A DNA stretch of 5,807 nucleotides from Candidatus Paceibacter sp. (GTDB lineage: Bacteria > Patescibacteriota > Patescibacteriia > SG8-24 > DYFX01): assembly GCA_020724945.1 (NCBI GenBank), contig DYFX01000061.1, forward strand, positions 1 through 5,807. The letters run 5' to 3'. A program made the translations under genes and the position numbers. A model generated the notes under the pieces. It searched no databases. It was not told where the DNA came from and saw only the letters and a list, made by a program, of their open reading frames with translations. Shown here one piece after another: positions 1 through 5,807 of the stretch (position 1 is its first letter; each line of letters opens with the position of its first letter).

Positions 1-117
1 CACCGGGACGGAACGATCCTGTCCGGCAAGGTGCAGGAACCCCTTCCGTTCGCCGCACGACGGACAGTCCCGGAGGAAGCGCTGGATGTCGATCTTGGCG
101 TTCATGGCGTGACCCAT
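1..117 (-). CDS. Start of a small CPSC-motif protein, cut by the left edge
   Basis: The first 39 codons of an open frame run off the window with no stop. The reading starts MGHAMNAKIDIQRFLRDCPS and continues CGERKGFLHL. Start candidates are the ATG at 117 and an in-frame ATG at 105; neither has a clear Shine-Dalgarno, though a GGGT lies just before the second. A single CPSC pair (Cys18 and Cys21 counted from 117) resembles half of a zinc ribbon, whose second Cys pair would lie beyond the edge. I favour this strand because 32 of 39 codons end in G or C, against 26 of 39 for the open plus-strand register over the same bases (which stops at 130-132). It lies 41 bp after the preceding gene on the same strand, consistent with the operon's tail. 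I do not recognise the family, and function is unknown. Confidence 0.5.
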   Translation of the reverse strand, partial: MGHAMNAKIDIQRFLRDCPSCGERKGFLHLAGQDRSVPV

Positions 118-158
118 AGCGTCGTAGCGTAGCGCGAATCGGCGGCGATGGCAAGGCC

Positions 159-521
159 CTAGGCCGCCCGGATGAATCCGCTCACGGCCGGAGCCTGTGC
201 CAGGACGAGTCCCGCGACGATCGTCGCGAGGAGCGCGAGCGCGACATAGAGCGCGAACGCCTTCGCGATGGTCGCCCCTTTCCGTGCGAAACGGAAGGTG
301 AAATAGGCGGCCGGCAGGTAGAACGCGGCGATGAGGGCGCTCTGCAGGAAGACGGCGATGCGATCCGGTCCGGCCGAGGCTGACGCCTCGACGGCCGCGA
401 GCGGCAGCCCGATGAGGTACCAGATGAGCGCGGCCTGCCAAGGACGCAGACGCGCGGCGTAGCGGCGGTCGAGCCAGAGCATCACCGGAAGGACGAGGAC
501 ATGGAGGATGACGCGGAGCAT
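159..521 (-). CDS. Small four-helix integral membrane protein, unknown function
   Basis: This 120-residue protein is almost wholly hydrophobic. Likely membrane segments are residues 2-17, 28-46, 54-77 and 84-108, separated by short charged loops (DRRYAARLR at 18-26, RFARKGATIAK at 77-87). There is no cleavable signal peptide and no catalytic motif that I recognise. The ATG at 521 follows the TGA of the upstream gene after one base (TGA-T-ATG), and no Shine-Dalgarno is visible before it. Translation is therefore probably coupled to termination of the large beta-helix protein. That coupling suggests a stable stoichiometry or a shared location, for example as a membrane partner of the exported proteins, but this is inference. 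The stop is TAG at 161-159. I am confident that it is a gene; the function is unknown. Confidence 0.8.
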   Translation of the reverse strand: MLRVILHVLVLPVMLWLDRRYAARLRPWQAALIWYLIGLPLAAVEASASAGPDRIAVFLQSALIAAFYLPAAYFTFRFARKGATIAKAFALYVALALLATIVAGLVLAQAPAVSGFIRAA

Positions 522-522
522 A

Positions 523-3138
523 TCAGCGCGTGAGTTCGAAAGCGTCGAGCGGGCCGAGCCAGAGCACGGCTTCGGAGGTCGAGGCGTCGTACGCCCAGCC
601 GCCGGGCGCGAGTTCGGCGAGCTCGCTCTTCGCGACGACGACGCCGCCGGAACGCACGGAAGCGCCGAGGCCCGCCGGCACGCGCACGAGGACCGGCTTC
701 ACGAAGCCGTCGTATTCGACGCGGACCGAAGGCACATTCGGGACGGAAACCCTGTACGCGCCGCCTTCCGCCACATTGGCGTAGGCGTATTCGCCGTCGA
801 AGGCGGTACCGGGCGCGAACGAGACCGTCCCGTCCGTCGCCAGGTTCGTGAAGCTGATGCTCTTGTCGCCCGAGCTCTCGCGAAGCGCCACGACGAGCTG
901 GGCGTAGGCGTCGGGACAGCGCATCACGCTCCCCTCCTCCTCGCAGGCGCCGAGGAAGTCGGACTTCGCCGCGACGGAGCCGCCCGTATCGTAATCGCGG
1001 ACGACGGACATCGCGTCGCCGGTCGTGACGGGCGGCGCGGCCTTCCAGGCGTCGGCTTCGACGAAGACGACGCGCCGCAGACCGTTGCGCGGATCAGGCA
1101 CGCGCGGATTCTCCTTCTCGAAGCCGAGGGCGGCCGAGCCGTCCGTGAAGCGCCGGAAGGTGACATCGACGAGGCTCACGGGCCCGTCGAGATAGGTGAA
1201 GCCGTAGCGGACGGCATCGGCCGGCGCGGAACCCTCGAGCCGCCCTTCGACGACGGCGTCCTTGAGCGAAGCGCCGAAGGCCGCGAAGGTGCCGCCGATG
1301 CCGTTCTCCGCGAGGTAGGCGCCGGCGACTTCGAGTCCGGCGCCGCGGATCCAGAAGCCGCGCTCGCCGTTCAGCACCGCCGTCAGGCCGGAGAAGACCG
1401 CGGTCTCGTCCGGGATGTAGTTCACCTTGCCTTGGCTGTCGTCGACGAGCAATCCGATGCGCCGCGCGCCGCGGACGGCGTTGCCTTCGAAGGCCTGGAG
1501 CGACGCCTGGCGCGGCTTGAGCTTGGTGCCGCTGTTGCGCGTGGCGTCTTCGGGCAGATGGTACCAGTAGCCGAAGCCCGCCGATCCGACGACCTCGTTG
1601 CCGCGCAAGGCGTTGCCGGGATGGCGCAGGAGGAAGGCGGCCGGTTCCGCGTCGCCGGGCATGGCGCCCGGACGCAGGTCGGCGACGAGGTTGTCCGTGA
1701 AGGCGTTGTCCGTCTCCGCCCCGTCCTCCGTCGTGAAGCAGTGGCCGTAGACGGCGAAGGCGGCGTTGCCTTCGATGACCGCGCCGGTCGTCTGGCGGAG
1801 CGCGGCGCAGCGGTTGCCGGAGCTCCGGATGACGCTCGACCGCAGGCGCGGAGCCAGGAGGCCGTCGAGGAACAGCGGATGCTGGCCGTAGGCGCCCTTG
1901 CGGCCGAGCTTCTCGAGGACGATGTTCGACAGGTCGATCTTGGCGCGGTTGATGCCGCGCACATGGCTGCCGAACCCGTCGCCGGCGCCGGAAATCGCGA
2001 TGTTGCGGTCGAGCAGGACCACTTCCGAACGGAGCCCCGGTTCGGAACGGTGCGCCGCCGCGAGCGGGGCGTCGAGGGTGATGGACGCGCCGTCGACGGC
2101 CTTGATGACGCGCACCTCATGCGCGTCGGCATGCGTCGCGCCGAGGACGGCGACTTCGGAACCGACCGGCCAGGCGACCGGCGCTTCGAGTTCGAGCTTG
2201 ATGTCGCCGGAAGCGGCCGGAGCGGCGAGGCGCGCCCAGGCGGCGCCCACGGGCGCGCCATGGAGCGAGAGCGTGCCGCCGTCGACGGTCAGCCCGTCAT
2301 CGCCCACCGCGGTCGAAGCCGCGCCCGTCAGGACGATCTCCGCTTTCCTGCCGGCTTCGAGCGGCGCGTCGGGCGTCCCGATCGTGAGCGCGCCGCGCAC
2401 GGAAATCTGGCGAGCGGAAAGACGCGTCGTCCTGTCGGTCATGAACTCGAGCGCGCCATGGACTTCCAGCGACTTCAGCGACGGCGAGGCCTCGAGGTCG
2501 TAGAGCACCTTGATGTTCGCGGGGATCTTCACGAGCGCGCCGCTGCCGGGGCGCGTGCCGCCCCACACCGTCGGGTCGCTCCAGGTACCGGACTTCACCG
2601 CGGCGAATTCCTTCGGCACGACCGCGCCCGTGCGGAGCGCCAGATCGGCGGCGATGTCCTGCACGCCGAGCTCGGCGGCCTTGTCGTAGTCGGACGGCGC
2701 GAAGATCGGTTCGCCTTCCTTGTAGGTGAAGAAGAAGGCGTCCGGGATGTCGTCCACCAGCGTGTTCCATGCCGCGCCGTACAGCCCGCTCGCCGCCGCC
2801 TCGGTGGAGATCCAGCGCAAGCGCCCGCCCGCGCCGACGGCGTAGACGCGAGGATCGCTCTGGATCTTCACCAGCTTGAGGCCGGGACGATAGGTGATGT
2901 TGCCGCCGATGGGATACGAGGCGAGCTCCTCGTCGCTCACGGTCGTGACTCCGTCGAAACCCGCATACCAGCTGAAATAGACCTTCTCGTTCGGGAAGAC
3001 ATAGCGCTTGCCCTCGTCGACATAGTAGACGGCCGGCGTCGAGCCTTTCACGAGCGAACCCGCCGCCTGCGCCGCGGCCGGGAGGAGCGCGGAGACGACG
3101 ATGGCCGCGCAGGAAACGAAAAGACGGGTACGAGGCAT
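523..3138 (-). CDS. Exported CEMIP/TMEM2-like G8 and beta-helix protein with CPR-type N-terminal module
   Basis: The product has 871 residues. Residues 1-25 form a signal peptide (MPRTR, hydrophobic core, AAAQA|AG). Residues about 28-145 are a CPR surface module made of two related halves. Residues about 182-275 are a G8 domain: GTWSDPTVWGG (184-194), PGSG (197-200), VKIP, then spaced Gly positions and LTIGTPDAPL (251-260). From about 276 the order follows the CEMIP/TMEM2 family: GGTLSLHG (287-294), HEVRVI and ITLDAPL (340-359), EVVLLDRNI (372-380), FGSHV (389-393), GQHP (418-421), NRC (442-444), GHCFTTEDG (465-473), RGAGLEVAG..LAENGIG (598-615), LDGPVSLVDVTFRRF (650-664) and CPDAYAQL (741-748). 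Cysteines 444/467 and 732/741 sit at family Cys positions and may form disulfides. No C-terminal anchor is visible, so attachment may depend on the N-terminal module. CEMIP and TMEM2 act in hyaluronan breakdown; here two histidine motif positions are changed, so activity and substrate are uncertain. It lies 22 bp after the transglycosylase gene. A generic bacterial G8/beta-helix adhesin is the main alternative. Confidence 0.88.
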   Translation of the reverse strand: MPRTRLFVSCAAIVVSALLPAAAQAAGSLVKGSTPAVYYVDEGKRYVFPNEKVYFSWYAGFDGVTTVSDEELASYPIGGNITYRPGLKLVKIQSDPRVYAVGAGGRLRWISTEAAASGLYGAAWNTLVDDIPDAFFFTYKEGEPIFAPSDYDKAAELGVQDIAADLALRTGAVVPKEFAAVKSGTWSDPTVWGGTRPGSGALVKIPANIKVLYDLEASPSLKSLEVHGALEFMTDRTTRLSARQISVRGALTIGTPDAPLEAGRKAEIVLTGAASTAVGDDGLTVDGGTLSLHGAPVGAAWARLAAPAASGDIKLELEAPVAWPVGSEVAVLGATHADAHEVRVIKAVDGASITLDAPLAAAHRSEPGLRSEVVLLDRNIAISGAGDGFGSHVRGINRAKIDLSNIVLEKLGRKGAYGQHPLFLDGLLAPRLRSSVIRSSGNRCAALRQTTGAVIEGNAAFAVYGHCFTTEDGAETDNAFTDNLVADLRPGAMPGDAEPAAFLLRHPGNALRGNEVVGSAGFGYWYHLPEDATRNSGTKLKPRQASLQAFEGNAVRGARRIGLLVDDSQGKVNYIPDETAVFSGLTAVLNGERGFWIRGAGLEVAGAYLAENGIGGTFAAFGASLKDAVVEGRLEGSAPADAVRYGFTYLDGPVSLVDVTFRRFTDGSAALGFEKENPRVPDPRNGLRRVVFVEADAWKAAPPVTTGDAMSVVRDYDTGGSVAAKSDFLGACEEEGSVMRCPDAYAQLVVALRESSGDKSISFTNLATDGTVSFAPGTAFDGEYAYANVAEGGAYRVSVPNVPSVRVEYDGFVKPVLVRVPAGLGASVRSGGVVVAKSELAELAPGGWAYDASTSEAVLWLGPLDAFELTR
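2704..3033 (-). repeat. Internal two-fold repeat in the N-terminal module of the G8 protein
   Basis: Residues 36-82 and 93-145 of the beta-helix protein read as two diverged copies of one unit of about 50 residues. Copy one has AVYYV, GKRYVFPNEK, WYAGFDGV and ELASYPIG. Copy two has RVYAV, GRLRWISTEA, LYGAAWNTL and IPDAFFFTYKEG. The shared pattern is (x)VYxV, a Gly turn, an aromatic-rich strand, S/N-E-x, an aromatic at Y/W, then a D/E-rich stretch ending in I-P/Y-P and a Gly. The linking GGNITYRPG (78-86) is typical of this module in CPR surface proteins as I remember them. The repeat is visible at protein level only; the DNA copies are too diverged to be a recent duplication. A role in surface display is inferred. 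Confidence 0.6.
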
Positions 3139-3146
3139 ACCCGCCT

Positions 3147-3155
3147 ATTCTAGCA
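3147..3155 (-). promoter_or_regulatory. Possible extended -10 element before the G8 protein gene
   Basis: The 22-bp gap before the ATG at 3138 is unusually A/T-rich for this window and reads TGCTAGAAT on the minus strand, a one-mismatch match to TGnTATAAT. No -35 hexamer is seen at 16-18 bp spacing. Transcription starting about 7 bases downstream would begin near 3140, giving an almost leaderless message. The adjacent AGGCGG (3146-3141) resembles a Shine-Dalgarno but is only 2 bases from the ATG, closer than usual. Either signal may be chance. Confidence 0.25.
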
Positions 3156-3160
3156 CATCT

Positions 3161-4618
3161 TCAGGTGAGGATCGGCGGCACGGTCCAGAGGCGCAGGAGG
3201 TTGCGGAGCTTCTGCACATAGATCGCGGTCTCCTTCCGAAGAGAACTGTCGACTTTGGCCTTCGCGGCGCGGTATTCGACGCGCAGCGCGTTCAGCTTGG
3301 CCTGCATCGGGCGCCAGACGGCTTCGTCGTCTTCGGCCAGGATCCGCTGGCGCAGGCTCTCGGCCTGGTTGAAGAGCGTCTCGTAGCGCCTCTGGTGCTC
3401 GATAGGCTCCTTCGACCAGTCGTCGCCGAGGTTGGCGATGGCCCTGCGCACGCGCGGTCCGCCGCCGTTGTAGGCCGCCGCGAGATATTCGTCGACGCGG
3501 GCGGGATCGGTGGCCACGAGGTCCTTGACCGAAGCCGGCATCGACGCGAGTTCCAGGTCGAGATAGGCGATCTGCGCGCGGATGGCGTTGCGCGGGTTCG
3601 CCATCCCGGTCTCGAAGTCCGGGTCGAGCTGGAGTTCCTTCCTGGCCGCCATCGCCTTGTAGGTGCTCGGGATGAACTGCACGAGACCCTTGGCCCCGGC
3701 CGAGGAACGCGAGTAGGCGTAGGCGTTCTCCTGGTTGCCGGCCATGATGACATAGAAGGATTCCTCCGCCTTGGCCGCGTTCACGCCCGCGAGCGAAGCT
3801 TCACCCAAGTGCTCGATGACGGCGATGGCCTTGACGAGCTTGGGATCGATGACATCCGCCATCAGCCGGTCCGGGAACGCGCGCGAGGTGATGCCCATGG
3901 CCCGCAGGTCGGCATACGCCTGCGAGATCATGGCGTCGATCGTGGCCTCGCCCCACGCGGCCATTTCCGATGTGTGGAGGCTCGACGAATACGGCGTGTA
4001 CAGGACATCCTCGAGCTCGTAGACGCGCTTCTTGCTCGTGATCCACTTCTCCTTGAAGATCGGCGACTGGACGGCCACGATGACCTTCCTTCCGTTGTCG
4101 ACGACGAAATGCGAGTTCACGCCGTTCGTCCGGAGCACATCGATATCCAAGGTGCCGGGCGGCACGTGCAGGTCGAGCTTCATGCCGCTCTTGCTGAAGG
4201 ACGCTCCGGCCGGCACGATCGCGATCTGGTCGGTGGCCTCGTCCCAGACGGCGAGCGCGATTTCCACCCACGCTTCGGTGCTCGCCACTTGGATCGGCTT
4301 CGCCTGCGCCGCGTTCTTGGCGGCGACGCGTTCGGCGATCATGGCCCGTCCGCGCTCGACGGCGGAACGGAGCGTGCCGGGCGGCGGCGCCGGCGTCTCG
4401 GCGCCGGGGACGGACGCGGGATCGGTCGGCGCGGCGCCGATCGCGTTCAGCAGGTTCGCGCAGCTCGCCGCGCTCGTGCCGCTCGCGATGTGATAGAAAA
4501 GCCCGTCCGCCATGCGGAAGACGCCCGGGGCGCACTCGGAGGCGCGCGCGGACGAAGCGCCGAAGAGCGAGGCCGCGGCGGCGAGGACGACGGCGATGAG
4601 ACGGGTGCGGTTGCGCAT
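3161..4618 (-). CDS. Exported lytic transglycosylase, SLT (GH23-type) domain
   Basis: The product has 485 residues. It starts with a clear signal peptide (MRNRTR, hydrophobic core, cleavage after ASSARA at about 26), which fixes the ATG at 4618 despite no obvious Shine-Dalgarno. Mature residues 27-70 hold a Cys pair (29, 53), followed by a Pro/Ala linker (65-81) and an unrecognised domain of mixed strand character (about 110-250). The SLT domain spans about 258-395: DPKLVKAIAVIE (258-269) fits the family's catalytic helix with Glu269 as the likely acid, AGAKGLVQFIPSTY (307-320) is the hallmark GLMQ-type motif, and AAYNGGGPRV (381-390) is the AYNxG motif. About 27 extra residues separate the Glu from the GLVQF block. 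Residues 405-475 are charged and helical, probably a coiled coil. Such enzymes cleave the MurNAc-GlcNAc bond of peptidoglycan to 1,6-anhydro ends in the periplasm or wall. It ends in TGA 22 bp before the G8 gene and starts 40 bp after the DUF4015 gene. Confidence 0.88.
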   Translation of the reverse strand: MRNRTRLIAVVLAAAASLFGASSARASECAPGVFRMADGLFYHIASGTSAASCANLLNAIGAAPTDPASVPGAETPAPPPGTLRSAVERGRAMIAERVAAKNAAQAKPIQVASTEAWVEIALAVWDEATDQIAIVPAGASFSKSGMKLDLHVPPGTLDIDVLRTNGVNSHFVVDNGRKVIVAVQSPIFKEKWITSKKRVYELEDVLYTPYSSSLHTSEMAAWGEATIDAMISQAYADLRAMGITSRAFPDRLMADVIDPKLVKAIAVIEHLGEASLAGVNAAKAEESFYVIMAGNQENAYAYSRSSAGAKGLVQFIPSTYKAMAARKELQLDPDFETGMANPRNAIRAQIAYLDLELASMPASVKDLVATDPARVDEYLAAAYNGGGPRVRRAIANLGDDWSKEPIEHQRRYETLFNQAESLRQRILAEDDEAVWRPMQAKLNALRVEYRAAKAKVDSSLRKETAIYVQKLRNLLRLWTVPPILT

Positions 4619-4658
4619 AGGATGCTTCGTAGGGTTAGACGCGCGGATGTCCGCGTTC

Positions 4659-5807
4659 TTACGGCGCCGGCGCGGAGGCGGTCTCCGCGGTCATGAAGTC
4701 GCGATAGGCGTTGCGGGCGTTCCAGAGCAGGAAACCCTTGCCGCCCTGATCGCGCACGGCTTGGACCTGCGCGCGGAGCTTTTCGGCGTCGTAGACGGCG
4801 CCGATGTCGAACGCCTGGATCCATGGCCGGTGATGCGCGAGCGGGGCGTCGCACGGCAGGAGGAGCGTCGAGGTCGCGCTGCGCTCGCCGCGCGCGACTT
4901 CCGCGCATTCCGCGTCGCGCCGCGCGTAGAGCCGGTTCGCCTTCTTCAGGCTGTCGGCGACGATCTCGTACGGATACGCGGCCGGATTGGCGAAGCCGAG
5001 CGTCCCGGCTCCGTAATGCGAAGGATACACCATCGCGGAGATCGCCGTCGCGTGCGGCAAGGCGTCGACGAGCAGCTGTCCGATGCCGAGATCGTAATCG
5101 AGATACCAGGTGACATAGCCGAAGAGGTCGTAGGAGATGGGGATCTTCGAGCGCTGTTCCAGCTCGCGATGCATGTGCGCGAAGAATTCCCGGATGACCT
5201 CATGCTTCGGCGTCGCGGGGTCGTGATGCGGGTAGACGATCGAACGGAGGTTCCCGTCGCTCGGGAAGCGGATGTAATCGAACTGGATCTCGTCGAAACC
5301 GCGGGCATAGACATCCTTCGCCACCTCGATGTTGTACGCCCAGGCCGCCTTGGAAGCCGGATCGACCCAGGTCACGCCCTTGTAATCGGCCCAGACGCCT
5401 CCCCCGGCCCTCTGGACGGCCTCGCCTGGGAAGCGCTTGGCGTACATCGGATCCTGGAACACGAAGACGCGCGCGATGCGGTAGAGTCCCGCCTCCCCCG
5501 CTTCCCGCAGCACCTGATCGAGGTCCGGGATGGTGGCCTTCTCCGGCGCGTGCGGCGCGAGCGACGGGCGCTTCGGCATGAAGGACAGGAGCCCGCTCGC
5601 GTCCTTCACGTCGATGACGACGGCATTGAGCCCGTTGCGCTCGGCGTACGCGAAAAGATCGGCGCGGAGCTTCGCGTTCGCGGCGCTGTGCGCGGTCATG
5701 TAGAAGCCGCGGACCTCTTCCGGCATCGGGATGTGGCCGTCGTCGGGAGCCCGCTCGGAAGCGGAGGCGACCGCCAGCCACGACGGCGCATGTTCGGGGT
5801 GCGGCTC
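4659..5807 (-). CDS. Putative glycoside hydrolase, DUF4015-type, 5' end outside the window
   Basis: The frame is open from the right edge to a TAA at 4661-4659, giving at least 382 residues. The ATG at 5726 is probably internal, since 27 further sense codons precede it, including SWLAVASASERAPDDGHIP, which may be the end of a signal or membrane segment plus a linker. Counting from that Met, family motifs appear in order: RGFYMTA (6-12), NAVVIDVKD (34-42), YRIARVFVFQDP (82-93), WVDP (120-123), YNIEVAKD (131-138), GFDEIQFDYIRFPSDG (143-158), SYDLFGY (198-204), MVYPSHYG (232-239), RPWIQAFD (300-307) and GFLLWNARNAY (331-341). This pattern belongs to the putative glycosyl hydrolase domain DUF4015, predicted to be a TIM barrel. 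The Asp/Glu-rich FDEIQFDYIRFP strand is a likely catalytic site. To my knowledge the substrate is not established. As the first visible gene of the run, it supports an envelope-glycan theme. Confidence 0.88.
   Translation of the reverse strand, partial: EPHPEHAPSWLAVASASERAPDDGHIPMPEEVRGFYMTAHSAANAKLRADLFAYAERNGLNAVVIDVKDASGLLSFMPKRPSLAPHAPEKATIPDLDQVLREAGEAGLYRIARVFVFQDPMYAKRFPGEAVQRAGGGVWADYKGVTWVDPASKAAWAYNIEVAKDVYARGFDEIQFDYIRFPSDGNLRSIVYPHHDPATPKHEVIREFFAHMHRELEQRSKIPISYDLFGYVTWYLDYDLGIGQLLVDALPHATAISAMVYPSHYGAGTLGFANPAAYPYEIVADSLKKANRLYARRDAECAEVARGERSATSTLLLPCDAPLAHHRPWIQAFDIGAVYDAEKLRAQVQAVRDQGGKGFLLWNARNAYRDFMTAETASAPAP

Noticed and set aside
1..132. Plus-strand open frame ending in TAG at 130-132, considered as the tail of a convergent gene
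   Set aside because: G/C at third codon positions is lower (26 of 39) than in the overlapping minus-strand frame (32 of 39). The peptide has no recognisable motif, whereas the minus-strand reading has a CPSC pair. It cannot be wholly excluded from so little sequence.
1422..2770. Other-frame minus-strand open frames of 157-279 codons inside the G8 gene, considered as a frameshift or nested genes
   Set aside because: The translations are Ser/Arg/Pro-rich shadow sequence without domains, and the main frame is unbroken over 871 codons with motifs in family order, so no frameshift is needed.
508..3153. An 881-codon open frame on the plus strand, antisense to the whole G8 protein gene
   Set aside because: Its translation is Arg/Asp/Glu/Gly/Ala-rich with no signal peptide or recognisable domain, while the minus strand gives a coherent multi-domain exported protein. 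Long antisense frames are expected in GC-rich coding DNA, where stops are rare opposite G/C-ending codons.
4375..4440. Dense GGCGCC palindromes and G/C runs, considered as a regulatory or recombination site
   Set aside because: They lie inside the Pro/Ala/Thr linker of the transglycosylase (about residues 60-81), where Ala, Pro and Gly codons in a GC-rich genome produce such runs.
4642..4655. Inverted repeat CGCGGATGTCCGCG just after the stop of the hydrolase-like gene, considered as a terminator
   Set aside because: The stem is only 5 bp with a 4-base loop and no T-run follows on the minus strand. The next gene starts within 25 bases. In DNA this rich in G and C such a palindrome is readily expected by chance.
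3101..4696. A 531-codon plus-strand open frame opposite the lytic transglycosylase gene
   Set aside because: The same antisense shadow effect: low-complexity Arg/Gly/Asp-rich product with no motifs, overlapping a gene with clear SLT motifs. It also spans the intergenic gaps on both sides, as a real gene here would not be expected to do.

Overview
The window is GC-rich (roughly two thirds G+C by eye) and densely coded. All credible genes lie on the minus strand, so the reading order runs from the right edge to the left. The N-terminal region of the largest protein carries a surface-protein module that I recognise from Patescibacteria (Candidate Phyla Radiation, CPR) proteins. It has the pattern AVYY..GKRYVFPNEK.Y..WY, then GGN.TYRPG.K.VKI..DP.VYAV, then LRW..TE, then a DDIPDAFF block. 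Together with an associated DUF4015-type glycoside hydrolase-like gene, this points to a high-GC member of that group. Two genes end in TGA with the next gene starting directly after, so the standard code is used and a UGA=Gly recoding lineage is unlikely. The lineage call is inference, not something a marker gene here proves.

Layout from upstream to downstream (right to left): (i) a 5'-truncated putative glycoside hydrolase of the DUF4015 type (5807-4659); (ii) after 40 bp, an exported lytic transglycosylase of the SLT/GH23 type (4618-3161); (iii) after 22 bp, an 871-residue exported protein with a CPR-type N-terminal repeat module, a G8 domain and a right-handed beta-helix that follows the vertebrate CEMIP/TMEM2 hyaluronidase family almost to the C-terminus (3138-523); (iv) after a single base, a 120-residue four-helix membrane protein (521-159); (v) after 41 bp, the start of a small gene with a CPSC motif that runs off the left edge (117-1). 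The spacing is that of one operon whose promoter probably lies to the right of the window. One possible internal promoter lies just before gene (iii). No gap exceeds 41 bp, and I see no RNA gene, mobile element, CRISPR array or convincing terminator.

The first three products look like envelope or extracellular glycan-acting proteins: a TIM-barrel glycoside hydrolase-like protein, a peptidoglycan-cleaving enzyme and a beta-helix polysaccharide-binding or -cleaving protein. If transcribed together they would form an export cassette for remodelling the cell's own wall or attacking host or matrix glycans. The most striking item is the CEMIP-like protein. It keeps the family scaffold but appears to have replaced histidines at two motif positions, so it may be a binding protein or have different chemistry.
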